This document shows positions 11,199 to 22,330 of a stretch of 64,000 nucleotides of DNA, in pieces. The notes beneath the pieces are model-generated. The model saw only the letters and a list, made by a program, of their open reading frames with translations. It was not told the DNA's origin and did no database searches. The stretch lies in NCBI GenBank assembly GCA_030549495.1, contig JAUIRK010001055.1, positions 1,053,001 to 1,117,000 on the forward strand, read 5' to 3'. The stretch is from Nectonema munidae. Taxonomy: Eukaryota; Nematomorpha; Nectonematoida; Nectonematidae. The translations under genes were made by a program, and so were the position numbers. The stretch's first letter is position 1. Each line of letters starts with the position of its first letter.

Positions 11199-14100
11199 AT
11201 TTTCTCCACATTAACCTCAACCACTCTAATGCCGCTTGGACAAACCTATATAACATTCTAATTTCAAACTTTTTTGATGTAATATCTATTAACGAACCAT
11301 ATCCAAACCTCTCTTATATTATACCAAATTATTTACTATATCACACGTCACCTTTATCCTGTTATTCAGCATGCATCTACATAAAATCAACCGTTCACCA
11401 CACACCATTACCACGATTCTCTTCTAACAATTTTTACTTTGTTCTTGTTCACACCAAACCTCACCCTCTTCTTTTCGCAACTCTTTACTCTCCTCCCTCA
11501 CACCCAATAGCCATCCCCTCTGATTTCTCCCAATCACTAATACTTGCAACATCCACACTCCCGTCTACATATCATTTAATTATCTCAACTGATTGCAACG
11601 CTCGATCACACATCTGGGACAACAAAGAAAACCCACGAGGACAACAAGTCATCAATTTCTTATGTTCGAACAACCTATATCTCGCTGACAAATCTAAAAA
11701 CCCTACATACCAACGCTCTTGTAACAACGAACAATACACCTCTCACATTGACCTCACAATAACCACTTCAAATACTCTCAATCTAATATCCAATTGGTCA
11801 ATCTCAGACATCCCATCAGCTTCAGATCACGCCTTCATAACATTTCAACTTCACATAAACACTACAACCATCAAAAACTTTAACAACATTATAAAAAAGA
11901 ACACCACTTACTGGCTTACATATCTCAACATTCTCAACAACTCACTCCCTACATTAACATCCCTCTCCTCTCCCACTTACATCGATAAAGCAGCACTATC
12001 TCTCAATGATCATGTCTCACATTCCATCTTATCCTCCACTCCTATCAACCCATTTCCTAAAAGAAAACATGCCTATTTCTGGACACCCGAGTTGAATGCA
12101 ATAAAAAACAATCTAAAACGAATTATCAAAACCCTACAAAAATCTCCTACTCCCTTAATCATCTCAATCCATTCTACTGTTAAAAAAGTATACAAACAGG
12201 CAATAACTTCAAGCTAAAAAGAACTCATGGGTAAAATTCACCAGCCAACACTCAAACAACCCATGGAACATCATCAATAGGCTAACTAAAAAGAAAAAAC
12301 CTTCTATTCTCCCCGAAACAATACTTCCCTGCTCATCCGATCATACAACACACTACAACCCTCCATTTCTATCGACAATCTTTCCCCCCGACTCTCCCTC
12401 TTCTGATCTCCCCTTTCACCACACAATTCGAGAACACTCTAAAAACATCATTCACTCCATCCAAAACCCTATTTTTCCTCCAATCACACTAAATGAATTA
12501 AACATAGCAGTAAACGCTCTTAAAACAAATGCCTCATCTAGCTACGACCATATCTCACCCAAACATATTAAAAAATCAATACACATTCTAAACAAACATT
12601 TACTCCTTATTTTCAATGCATGCCTTACTCATTCACATTTCCCCAACGTTTGGAAAATCGGCAAACTCATACTCATTCCTAAACCCAATAAAGATTCAAG
12701 CCTCATTCAAAATTGGCGACCAATCACTCTACTACCCATACTAGGCAAACTTTTCGAAAAAATCATTCGCAAACGTCTAGTCCACTACATCCTATCCCTT
12801 AACCTCATTCATCACACGCAATTTGCATACCTTCCCAACAAAAATACGGAAACAGCACTATCGCGTCTAACCACCTACCTTGACTCTTCTCTTTCTACTC
12901 AGAAAATTTCTTCTACAATCTTCTTAGACATAAACAACGCTTTCAACTCAGCCTGGCATCCTGCCATCATCACTAACCTTGCACACAAATCATTTCCTCC
13001 ATACATCATCAAATTTATAAGCTCATACCTTTCAAACCGCTGTCTCATTTTCCGACATCGCGCTTCCCTTTGCATCCATAAGCTAACCCTCTCGACTCCC
13101 CAAGGAGGATGTCTTTCTGATATCCTTTGGCTAGTTCTCATAGACCCGCTTCTCGATCTAATCCACACCAACACTGATTTCTCCCAATGTTTTTCAGACG
13201 ACATATTATTCACCTTCACCAGTAACTCTCAACAAGAAAACCTCACCAAATTCTCTTCATTTCTACTAAGGCTACAAGAAAGAGCCAACACACATAAGAT
13301 ATTCTTTAACTCCAGCAAAACAAACCTCATTCACTTTACACGCAGACGCATAGAGCATTTACCCCTTCATTTAAATACCTCTATTTCTATAACTGCATCA
13401 AAGACTATCAAATATCTAGGACTAAACCTTCAGTCCAACCTAAAATTTTCAATACACTTTAAAAAAATATACCAAAAACTCTCAGTCACCCTTTTTTCAC
13501 TTAAAAGCGCTATCTCTTATAAATGGGGCCTCCGTCCCAAACACACCAAATACATATACATATCCTTAATCCTACCAGTAATTCAATACGGAATTCTTTC
13601 CTGGGGCATCTCCTTAAAACACCCCACAACCATACATTTTCTTAACAAGATACACCGTCTCTGTCTACTTTGCATCACCAACGCATATCGTACTACTTCC
13701 ACACAATGCCTAGAAATTCTAACTAACACCCTACCATTACAACTTCAACTTAAAAAAACTATTATTAAGCGCTTCATCTTGACATACAACAACTTAATTC
13801 CCCCATTTCATCCGATCACACCCCACCATAATACTCCATCCTATTCTTTCTACTCACATCTATTAGCAAAATACGCTTCAAATATTGCTAACTACCTAGT
13901 TCATCCCTCGATACACCCATCTCTTTTAACTCACCCATCTGCACAAAACCCTCTCAAAACATCCATATGCAAAAACAAATTTTTTGCAAAACAATCAATT
14001 TCATACCTTCGCTCTACTTCTTCATCAACCTCCCTACGCATCTTCACAGACGCCTCAAAGAAGTCCCTAAGTACCTCCTTTGCTTACGCCTTCTTCAAAG

Positions 14101-14930
14101 GCTCTTCCACTAGCCCCTTTTACACCCATCGATCCTAATTAAATTCTCTACTCTCAATCCTCGAATGCGAAATCTTTAGCCTTTTACACGCCTGCACTAG
14201 GATCACTAACAACATTAACCACTTTCTTCCCCACTTTACTACCATCCATTTCTATACCGATGCACAAAACATAATCAACGATCTCTCTCTATCACACAAC
14301 ATCCCATTTCCCTCCTTTCAACTCGCCTCCTCCCTAATCAATCTTACAAAACATTTCCACATACACCTATGTTGGTGCCCTGCTCATCTAAACATACCAG
14401 AAAACTCCCTCGTAGACTACTTAGCCTCAAACTTACACCTAACCTCCCACATTCCTCTCAACTCCCTACCGCTCAAAACCTTTCTAACACACATTCACTT
14501 ATCCACTCTAGAAGAATGGCAGATGTCCATATCTTCATCTCAAAATGCACTAATATCCTCTTTACCACACATCAGCACAATACACACAACTTTCAAAAAC
14601 AAAAAATTTACACCACCTCGTTCAACCATTCGTTGGCTATCAGGCCATTGCCCATGCAAAGCATATCTTTTCCGAATTAAAGTAAGCGAAAATCCACACT
14701 GTCGTTTCGTATGCGACACAATAGAAACGCCATACCACCTCATATTCACATGTCAAATCTTCTCTTATCATCGCCAAGATCTTCTATTTCGCTGCCTTTC
14801 TTTACTTAACAGATCTCCAACAACACTTTCAGATCTTCTGTTACACCCAACACTACTAAAATCCCTAGCAACCCTCATTGACACCATTGAAACAACTCTC
14901 ACCACCGTCGATAACCCTATAACAAACTAA
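11192..14930 (+). pseudogene. LINE ORF2: endonuclease, reverse transcriptase, RNase H
   Basis: About 1,240 codons. Residues 1-215 are the endonuclease: FLHINLNHSNAAW at the start, ISINEPY, DCNARSHIW, SHIDLTI and SASDHAF. The frame ends at 12217 and the homology continues from about 12207 in another frame, a single frameshift. The reverse transcriptase shows NWRPITLLPILGK, QFAYLPNKNTETA, FLDINNAFNSAW, STPQGGCLSDILW and CFSDDILF (FSDD in place of YADD, 13191-13202). RNase H shows IFTDASKK, LECEIFSLL, FYTDAQ and CWCPAHLNIPENSLVD, which supply the D-E-D-D positions. One in-frame TAA at 14136 splits this domain. The C-terminus has a Cys/His cluster near 14,690-14,760 (NPHCRFVCDTIE, then HLIFTCQ). 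The stop is at 14928. Stated breaks: one frameshift and one stop. Confidence 0.85.
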
Positions 14931-15048
14931 TCTGCTTTTCTCTTCTACTTTTAGGACAACCTATCTCTACCAACATCTGCATCTTCCTTAACCAACTCTC
15001 AAGCTTACGCGAGCATATCAGCTCACGCTGGAAAGTGCTTTGAAATCC

Positions 15049-15067
15049 ACCTACCTACCTACCTACC
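15049..15067 (+). repeat. ACCT-repeat 3' tail of the LINE
   Basis: Nearly five ACCT units end the element in place of poly(A). The preceding 3' UTR (GCGAGCATAT, then GGAAAGTGCTTTG) recurs inverted at 16718-16835, where the tail is read as GGTT repeats. Confidence 0.75.
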
Positions 15068-15104
15068 ATTAAATTAATAACTAGATTTTTTATTTGGTTG
15101 GTTG

Positions 15105-15398
15105 CAGTGGGGGATCCAGAAATCTTTTGTGGGGGGGGGGGGGGTATACTAATATTATCAAAATATTTTACACATTTTATTAGGGAAGAAATTTGAAAAC
15201 GTATGTAAAATAAATGATTAAAATTATATTACAAAGTCTTTTCTTCTTTCTTTTTGCTTTGAAAATCGGTCAATGACTTCATCAATTTTGATTTCTATTT
15301 TAGGGTGGACTCCAACCTTAATTTTTTTTTAATAGATTGCTGGTGGGGGGGGGGGGGGGGGTATGCATCCCCCTATACCCCCTCTCGGTCCATCCCTG
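15105..15398. mobile_element. hAT-type MITE with 8-bp target duplication
   Basis: A 294-bp non-coding insertion flanked by identical 8-mers GTTGGTTG (15097-15104 and 15399-15406). The left end is CAGTGGGGGATCCAG. The right end, read inverted, is CAGGGATGGACCGAG. CAG-starting imperfect ends plus an 8-bp duplication are typical of hAT elements. Inside are two G homopolymers, 14 Gs at 15131-15144 and 17 Gs at 15345-15361. No transposase is encoded, so it would have depended on a helper. It landed in the GGTT-repeat tail of an inverted LINE 3' end. Confidence 0.75.
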
Positions 15399-15480
15399 GT
15401 TGGTTGGATATGCTTGATATGGTTAATCGCAGTTTTTGTGATTTCATTTTTAAGAGTGCATTTGGGATCGAACCCTTGGA
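15399..15480 (-). repeat. LINE 3'-end remnant, interrupted by the MITE
   Basis: After the MITE the sequence GTTGGTTGGATATGCTTG resumes the GGTT run that stopped at 15104. The next part (GGTTAATCGCAGTTTTTGTG) matches 16790-16810 (TTTTAATCACAGTTTTTGTG). I read both as 3' ends of LINEs related to the 10-15 kb copy, in reverse orientation. Confidence 0.5.
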
Positions 15481-15894
15481 CTTCAACTGTTAAAGAAAGA
15501 AAGAAATTTATTGAATTGACAAGAAACAACATTGAGAATAAGGTTTTAAAATATGTCCACAATTCAAAGAGCACACTAAAGGCTAATAAAAGCCACTAAT
15601 TGTGTCGCACAATATGTAGTTATTCGGGTAATTCAAGTTTTTTTTAAGAAAAGTGAATGAGAGAGAAAGAGCTTATTTTGCAAGTTAACAAATAAAAGTA
15701 TAATAAGATAAGAATGAAACAATTTAGGTAAGCTTTTATCCTCAGCTGATTTACCCTCAACTTTAATATTAACTTTACTCAATTCTTGAGTCGGTTGAGC
15801 CTTCCCATTTTCCTCCTAAAGTTTAGTTTAAAACATATTAAAATCGATAATTGTTTTTGTATTAAAACAGTTATTTTGTGTTGATGACAACTCA

Positions 15895-16260
15895 TTAAAA
15901 GATGGAAAGGTAGTCAGACAGATTTGAAGATATTTTTCCTGATCTACAATGACTAAGTTGATTAGAAACAAAAATTTTATAAATAAGTGTTTCAGTCATA
16001 AGCCTGGTAGTCAAGTTTATTGTTGGAGAATACGCAAAAGAAAAAAATATCGCAACCGGCGACTTAGTGGCTACTGAATTTATGATATTTAAAAAATTCA
16101 TATTAAAATTCCCTAATACAATGTTGTTCTTGAACTTTAAAATTTAATCTAGAAATGTATAAAACTCTTCAAAAAATATAGTATAATAACTTTTCGAACA
16201 TATTGTTGGTCGATATACATTATGAACACATGCCAGTACGTTTCTATATAGATCAAAAAT
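15895..16260 (-). mobile_element. LINE endonuclease fragment
   Basis: The minus strand shows VYRPTICSKSYYTIFFEEF near 16215-16160, then VLGNFNMNFLNIINSV (consensus GDFN) near 16120-16070. The C-terminal phrase ISSNLSDYLSIF, at the position of the catalytic S-D-H, is at 15897-15935. The expected His reads as Tyr here. Frames are interrupted. Upstream minus-strand sequence to 16504 is open but not clearly related. The type matches the fragment at 8.1 kb. Confidence 0.6.
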
Positions 16261-16717
16261 ATTTTTGGAAAAATCTTCCAATTTGTTGAAGTAAGATTTA
16301 GAGGGATAAATTCAAAGATAATATTTTCAGGTATTTAAAAAGCCAAACTACGATGAGTGGTGTCTTTTGAAGGAAAGGATATAAAAGCATATTCATCAAG
16401 ATCAAATTATTATTAAAAGAAGTATTTGAATGCCAGGCTATTGTAAAGTAATCGCCTGAAAAACTGTATCTAAGTTTTATTTTAGTGAAATCAATAGATA
16501 ACACAAACCGTCAAATTTGGAAGGAAGATACTGCCAATTTAAAGATAAAATTTTGAGATTGGATGAATTAAACTTGGCGTTTCGCAGAGTAGTACTTTTT
16601 ACATTTAGTATCCCTTTGTAGGTATATTCTAAAAATTATTGACGCTCAGCTTTTTTATTTGTTAACTAAGAATAAATTTAAATATTATTTATATAAAAAC
16701 GAAAACTTAAAATTGCT

Positions 16718-16835
16718 ATATGGTTGGTTGGTTGGAGATATCAAAGCACTTTCCGCCGTAAGGCTATATGCTCGCATTATGCTTAAGATTTTTAATCACA
16801 GTTTTTGTGAATATGTTTTTAGAGTTGGGAGCCTT
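16718..16835 (-). repeat. LINE 3' UTR and GGTT tail, inverted copy
   Basis: GGTTGGTTGGTTGG is followed by ATCAAAGCACTTTCC and ATATGCTCGC. Read on the other strand this aligns with the 3' UTR of the 10-15 kb LINE (GCGAGCATAT, GGAAAGTGCTTTGA, then repeats). No coding part is attached, so it is a severely 5'-truncated copy. Confidence 0.65.
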
Positions 16836-19506
16836 GTATTATATTTTATTATATATTATAGCTAATTAATTTTTTTTTAATTAAAATTGTTTATATATAA
16901 AAATAACTTAAAATATAATAATTATTTTAATAATTTAAAGTTTGATAACACAAAATAATTTTTTATTTTAAATAAATTACTAATATGTGTGTCCTTGCAA
17001 GATAATGGGAGAAATATGCCAGCTTTCGTTCATACTTAAATATCTGTGTGTCTTTTTATTTTATGCATTTATCTAATACATTCTTAATTTCAAGTTCTTA
17101 TTTGTAAATAAAGAATATATTTGTGTGTATTTGGGTATATTTGAGTGTATCTGGGTAAAAAGTTCTACCGTCTTATAGCACAATTTCTACAACAAAATTT
17201 CTAGTGGGCCACCTGGTTAGAGCTAAAAAAAATACTTAAATTTTAATATTTAGAACTCTAAATACATTGTCGTAAAGTTTTACCCAGTTTTAAATATGTC
17301 CTTGTCCTTTATTCGTAATATAATGGAAACGAATTGTCCTTTATATTTTTATAAAAAAAACAAAATATTTATGCACATATAATAAAGTATATACACTATA
17401 CAGGAATATAATTAGCTGATTTCAGGTAGTGATTAAAAGAAAGCAAATTTCAAACTTTGCCAAAGTTTTTTTAAAATTGGATATATGGGAATATTAACTC
17501 TTCAGCAGCATTTAAATTAAAAAAATCATAAAAATAAAATTAATAATTTACATTCGCTTTCTTCAATTAAATGTTTTTTTTTCTAAAGCAAATTCTAATG
17601 AAGAAAATTAATCTTTCCTACAAATGTTTAGATTATGCTTTCAAGTTATCTTACTCATTACTTTTGTTTTATCTCATATTGAACTATTTTATATAAAGAC
17701 AATATAAGTTTGTTTTTATTCAATCATTAATAAATATAAATTTTGCTTTTTGTTTTAAATAGAGCATTGCCAAAAGTTTGGGTTATTCTATATATAAAAA
17801 CTTTTCCTTTATATTGAATTAGCAAAGTTGGCAACCCTAGGTACAGCCCTCTTAGCTCTGCTCAGTATCCGAAGCTGTTTGTGTATATGAGTATTTAGGA
17901 GTCTTTCCTAGTTTTGTTTTTTCAAAGGATGGAATTTTTCTTGTTTTAATAAAAAAAATTTTTTAAGAAGAAATAAAGTTTATTAAGAAGATTGAACTTA
18001 CTGGTTTAGGTTGATGTTATTATTTTTTAGATAAATTTATCAGTTATTTTTTTTAATTATTCAGTCAAAAGCTTACTTTTCCAAATATATATTTATAAAT
18101 TAAATCCTTGTTATTACTCATGTGGGACCTTATTGTTATAATCATTTTTAAAGTGATCTCTTAGTTATCGATATTCAATTCCATAGTGCATTAGTTTGCA
18201 ATTCGCCTCTAAAAACTCCTTAATTAAAACGTACTTAAATTTACTTTTATTATTTTCTATTATTTTTCATATTTTTTGCAACTATATGAAGTAATTTTAA
18301 TGAAGTATTTCCAATTTTTTAAATTTTTTACAGTTTTTGAGCGGAGGGATGTGCTATAAAAAAGATCAAGAAAAATAAGACACCCTTTGCCTCTCGTTGT
18401 CGTAGTCCCTACTTTTAAGAAAATATGTCTTACTTTTTTTTTTTTGAAAATATTTTTTTACTAGTTTATTTGTTCCTGTAATATTTTTCCAACTGCCGCT
18501 TGTATTTCAAAACATGTAATACTTTAAATTTAGTAGTTCTATATCAAATTCCATAAATTATCAATAAACAAATTTTAAATAATCACTATAGCTTTCACCC
18601 ATGTATTTCATACTTACTGTAAACACTCGTGTTTAGTCCTCTAACGTGGATAATACGCATCCCAATTATAGGCTATTATTTCATGAACATACTTAATGTG
18701 TGTGAATAATCCGTGTCGTTACTTTAGAAACATTGAACAAAATAAAATTGAGATAAATAGAATATTTATTATATAATAACAAGTTTAATATAATTATGTA
18801 TAATATAAGGAATATTTTTAAAGGATTAATCTAGTTTCTGGTATATTATATACGTTTTGCCTATTTTCGTTCACATACTTAAACTTTTATTTTCTTGTTT
18901 TAAATTCTATTTACGTAGATAACACGCAATTCTGTTTTTAGTACATTAATTCTGGTTAAAATGGGATTTAACTCAAGGGTTTACTTTTCTAAATGTACAT
19001 TAATAATATTTCTATAATCAGCATAAATTTAGAACTGTATTTAAAATATTATTATTTTATTAAGTTTTTATTTTATGCATTATTTTTTCTATATAATTTA
19101 AATATTTAACCGTGTATTTATATTTACTATAAATATTATTCATATTGGCTTGGTTTTGGTTAATCTTTTTAGCGATCTCTGCATCTTCCCATCTCTCAGT
19201 CCTCTGAAATAAAATTGAGAAAAATGTGAAAATCTTTCATTTATGAACATAAATAAAAAATATTAAATATGTTTATTTATAGTAAATTTTAATTAAAACT
19301 TAGATTTATAATTTTTATAAAAAAAAGAATAAAAACAATTTTGTTTTAAATTTTTTGAATTGAAGGTAAGTTTAAAACTTGCATTCTAAAATAAAATAAA
19401 AAAAGAATTAATTCATGCCTATTCATCTAGTGGTGTAATTTTTTCCAAATGGCAAGCGTTTTTGAATATTTTATTGTACACAAATAATATTCTATAGATA
19501 AATTTT
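16836..19506. other. Very AT-rich stretch, nothing recognised
   Basis: Homopolymeric A and T runs dominate. A local repeat of the phrase TATTTGGGTATATTTGAGTG lies near 17130-17150. I found no open frame of note, no RNA gene and no transposon end. Confidence 0.6.
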
Positions 19507-21236
19507 ATCTTTTTCTAATAGTTTATATAAGTTTGTTATTAATATAATGTTTAAAAACTATCAAAAATTTTATTATTCCCCTTTATTAATGGCTTAATCC
19601 ATTCTTATGATCTCCATGATTCTTTATTCCTATGTTATATAATACGAGTCTTATTTCTTATCTCTTAAAATATTAGGAGATGAAACAATTAATATATACT
19701 GATTATTTCATTTATATTAAAACCCTTATTTAAAGTTTTCATTTTAGATTTTACAAATAAAAATATAAATAATTAATAAGAAGGCAGATATATAAAGTGA
19801 ACTTAAATATACATCAAAATGTTGATAAAAACGCAGCCTATCAATGTGAGAACTTGGATAAATAATTGAGCTAGGGTCTAGTTATATCAATGAATAAAAA
19901 GCTTACAAAATTTTTAACATGGAAGAGTTCATAAATGTTTATGCAAAAACTAAAAAATAGGAGGATTGGCCCTTATTAAAAAAGTTTCTTGTTTAAGATT
20001 TCATTTATTCTAATTCAAATAAATCTTTAACATTAATTACAGTGGCTTACAAAGAGAAGGGCAGCCTGCTTTGGGGGCATGATTTATTGAAATTAATATA
20101 TCGTTAATCATTGGTAAAATGCAAATTTTTAATAAAAATTAGGTTTTCGATTCTTCTGGATTTAAACAGTATACTTCAGTTTTGAAAAATCAGACTTATT
20201 TAACGGATTCAGTTTAAGTTTAACAAAAATTAATAAGTTTAAACAAAATTTAAAGATAAGGTTAAAACATTTTAGATTTTAAATTCTGATCAGCCATGTT
20301 TATTCAATTTTCACCCTCATTATAGATTTCGAGGAATCGGAATAAAAGTCTAGGGAAGGGTACTAAATTTAGATCTTTTTCTAATAGTTTATATAAGTTT
20401 GTTATTAATATAATGTTTAAAAACTATCAAAAATTTTATTATTCCCCTTTATTAATGGCTTAATCCATTCTTATGATCTCCATGATTCTTTATTCCTATG
20501 TTATATAATACGAGTCTTATTTCTTATCTCTTAAAATATTAGGAGATGAAACAATTAATATATACTGATTATTTCATTTATATTAAAACCCTTATTTAAA
20601 GTTTTCATTTTAGATTTTACAAATAAAAATATAAATAATTAATAAGAAGGCAGATATATAAAGTGAACTTAAATATACATCAAAATGTTGATAAAAACGC
20701 AGCCTATCAATGTGAGAACTTGGATAAATAATTGAGCTAGGGTCTAGTTATATCAATGAATAAAAAGCTTACAAAATTTTTAACATGGAAGAGTTCATAA
20801 ATGTTTATGCAAAAACTAAAAAATAGGAGGATTGGCCCTTATTAAAAAAGTTTCTTGTTTAAGATTTCATTTATTCTAATTCAAATAAATCTTTAACATT
20901 AATTACAGTGGCTTACAAAGAGAAGGGCAGCCTGCTTTGGGGGCATGATTTATTGAAATTAATATATCGTTAATCATTGGTAAAATGCAAATTTTTAATA
21001 AAAATTAGGTTTTCGATTCTTCTGGATTTAAACAGTATACTTCAGTTTTGAAAAATCAGACTTATTTAACGGATTCAGTTTAAGTTTAACAAAAATTAAT
21101 AAGTTTAAACAAAATTTAAAGATAAGGTTAAAACATTTTAGATTTTAAATTCTGATCAGCCATGTTTATTCAATTTTCACCCTCATTATAGATTTCGAGG
21201 AATCGGAATAAAAGTCTAGGGAAGGGTACTAAATTT
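19507..21236 (+). repeat. Direct tandem duplication of an 864-bp unit
   Basis: Positions 19507-20370 recur at 20373-21236. The unit starts ATCTTTTTCTAATAG and ends GGGTACTAAATTT, with only the dinucleotide AG between copies. Comparing line by line I saw no difference. The unit is AT-rich and non-coding as far as I can see, and the lack of divergence implies a very recent duplication or an assembly duplication. Confidence 0.95.
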
Positions 21237-21419
21237 CCACCATATGATTCCATTTACTCATAAACTAACACATACACATACGTACACACTACACATACAC
21301 CTAATCAAATAGCCAAATGTTCTTTAATAAGAAGTCTTATGGGGCGAGATTAGTAATCGAGATTATAAATGGGTTTTTGATAAATTTATATTATTTATCA
21401 AATTTTTGTAGGTTAGCAA

Positions 21420-22330
21420 AATAAAGAGAAATTTGTCTAAGATATTCTACACCGTGTTTTATTGACTTTAGGATATCTTTATCAATGAAAATCTTATTTT
21501 CATCATTAAATATCTTCGAAAATCGAGAAAAATTTTTCTTGTCAAAGAATGCGATTATTCCAGCTTGATGCCTGTCAATTTTTTTATGACAATGGAGTAC
21601 TGTTAAGTCTTTTCAATGCAGCGAAAAGTTAAGGAAATCGATATGTTCAAAATGATAGGTATTTACGAAAATGGACATTAGAAAATTTTACATGCATGTC
21701 TAGTTTGCTTTGCAGAAATTTTCACTTCGAAACTTTTCTTTTGGAAAGCCACCTCACGTTTGAGTGCAGCAAAAGTTTTTCAAATTTAAAATCATTTTCT
21801 CTGCACAACTCTGAAAACAAACAAGAGTTCAAGGCTGCTTTAATTACATACGCCGTTTTAATGACTTCATTTTTCCACACATCATGTATGGTTTTCATTA
21901 TTAAGCCTTGGTGATGAATTGCGCACTGGGTACCAATTACATCTGGAGATTTTTGCTTACATCCAGCTTGAACGAGAAATTGCTAAATCATGGTCAGTAC
22001 ACACTCCAAGTCAATGTCCTGGCTTAATAGTATGTGCTGTAAAAAATTGTCCACCTTGTAAAATATTTCTTTTGCAACCGTTCTACCGATAAGAGTTTCA
22101 TTTTTCACTTAGCCATGTTTGCAGCATCTATGGTTTCATCAAGCTGAATTGCAAAAAAATTGAAAATAGAATTACGAATCAATAAAATCACCTTTGATAT
22201 CTTTCTTATTAGCCTTCTGACTGTATTGTTTGAAACGAATATATTCTTCAACTTTACAAGTTCAGAACTTAGCGCATTCAATATATCTTTGCTGAAAGGT
22301 TGTGTCAACTATTCTCGTATATAGTGGAAC
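21420..22330 (-). mobile_element. hAT transposase fossil (ZBED5/Charlie-like)
   Basis: Minus-strand coding relic. At 22105-22308 it reads SKDILNALSSEL, VSNNTVRRLIRKIS and FFAIQLDETIDAANMA, matching the hAT phrases 'L-S-N-x-T-V-x-R-R-I' and 'F-x-x-Q-L-D-E-(S/T)-T-D-V'. Further down (about 21960-21720) are VIGTQCAIHHQGLIMK, NSCLFSELCREND and LLLHSNVRWLSKRKV, corresponding to the mid-protein His motif and the conserved 'L-L-x-H-x-x-V-R-W-L-S' block. Several frameshifts or stops separate the parts. No terminal repeats could be fixed. The same superfamily occurs at 48.2-49.6 kb on the plus strand. Confidence 0.8.

Larger units (their letters stand above)
10324..15067 (+). mobile_element. Nearly whole RNase H-bearing LINE (LOA/I-like)
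   Basis: A 4.7-kb non-LTR retrotransposon that stands out by its C-rich, G-poor plus strand in AT-rich surroundings. Part order: ORF1 with three CCHC knuckles (10326-11198), then ORF2 with endonuclease, reverse transcriptase, RNase H and a C-terminal Cys/His region (11192-14930), a short 3' UTR, and a tail of ACCT repeats (15049-15067). ORF1 has no visible start codon and opens at the left border, so the copy is 5'-truncated. ATTAAAT occurs just left (10317-10323) and just right (15068-15074), a plausible 7-bp target duplication, though chance is possible in such AT-rich DNA. ORF2 shows only one frameshift and one in-frame stop, so the insertion is probably fairly young. The clade is inferred from the N-L-N-x-x-x-A-A endonuclease start plus RNase H. 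Confidence 0.85.

Noticed and set aside
12899-13219. Minus-strand open frame of 106 codons.
   Set aside because: It is the shadow of the LINE reverse transcriptase on the plus strand, which has clear motifs in the same interval.
14369-14680. Plus-strand open frame of 103 codons inside the LINE.
   Set aside because: Different frame from the RNase H reading (CWCPAHLNIPENS), which is the real one there.
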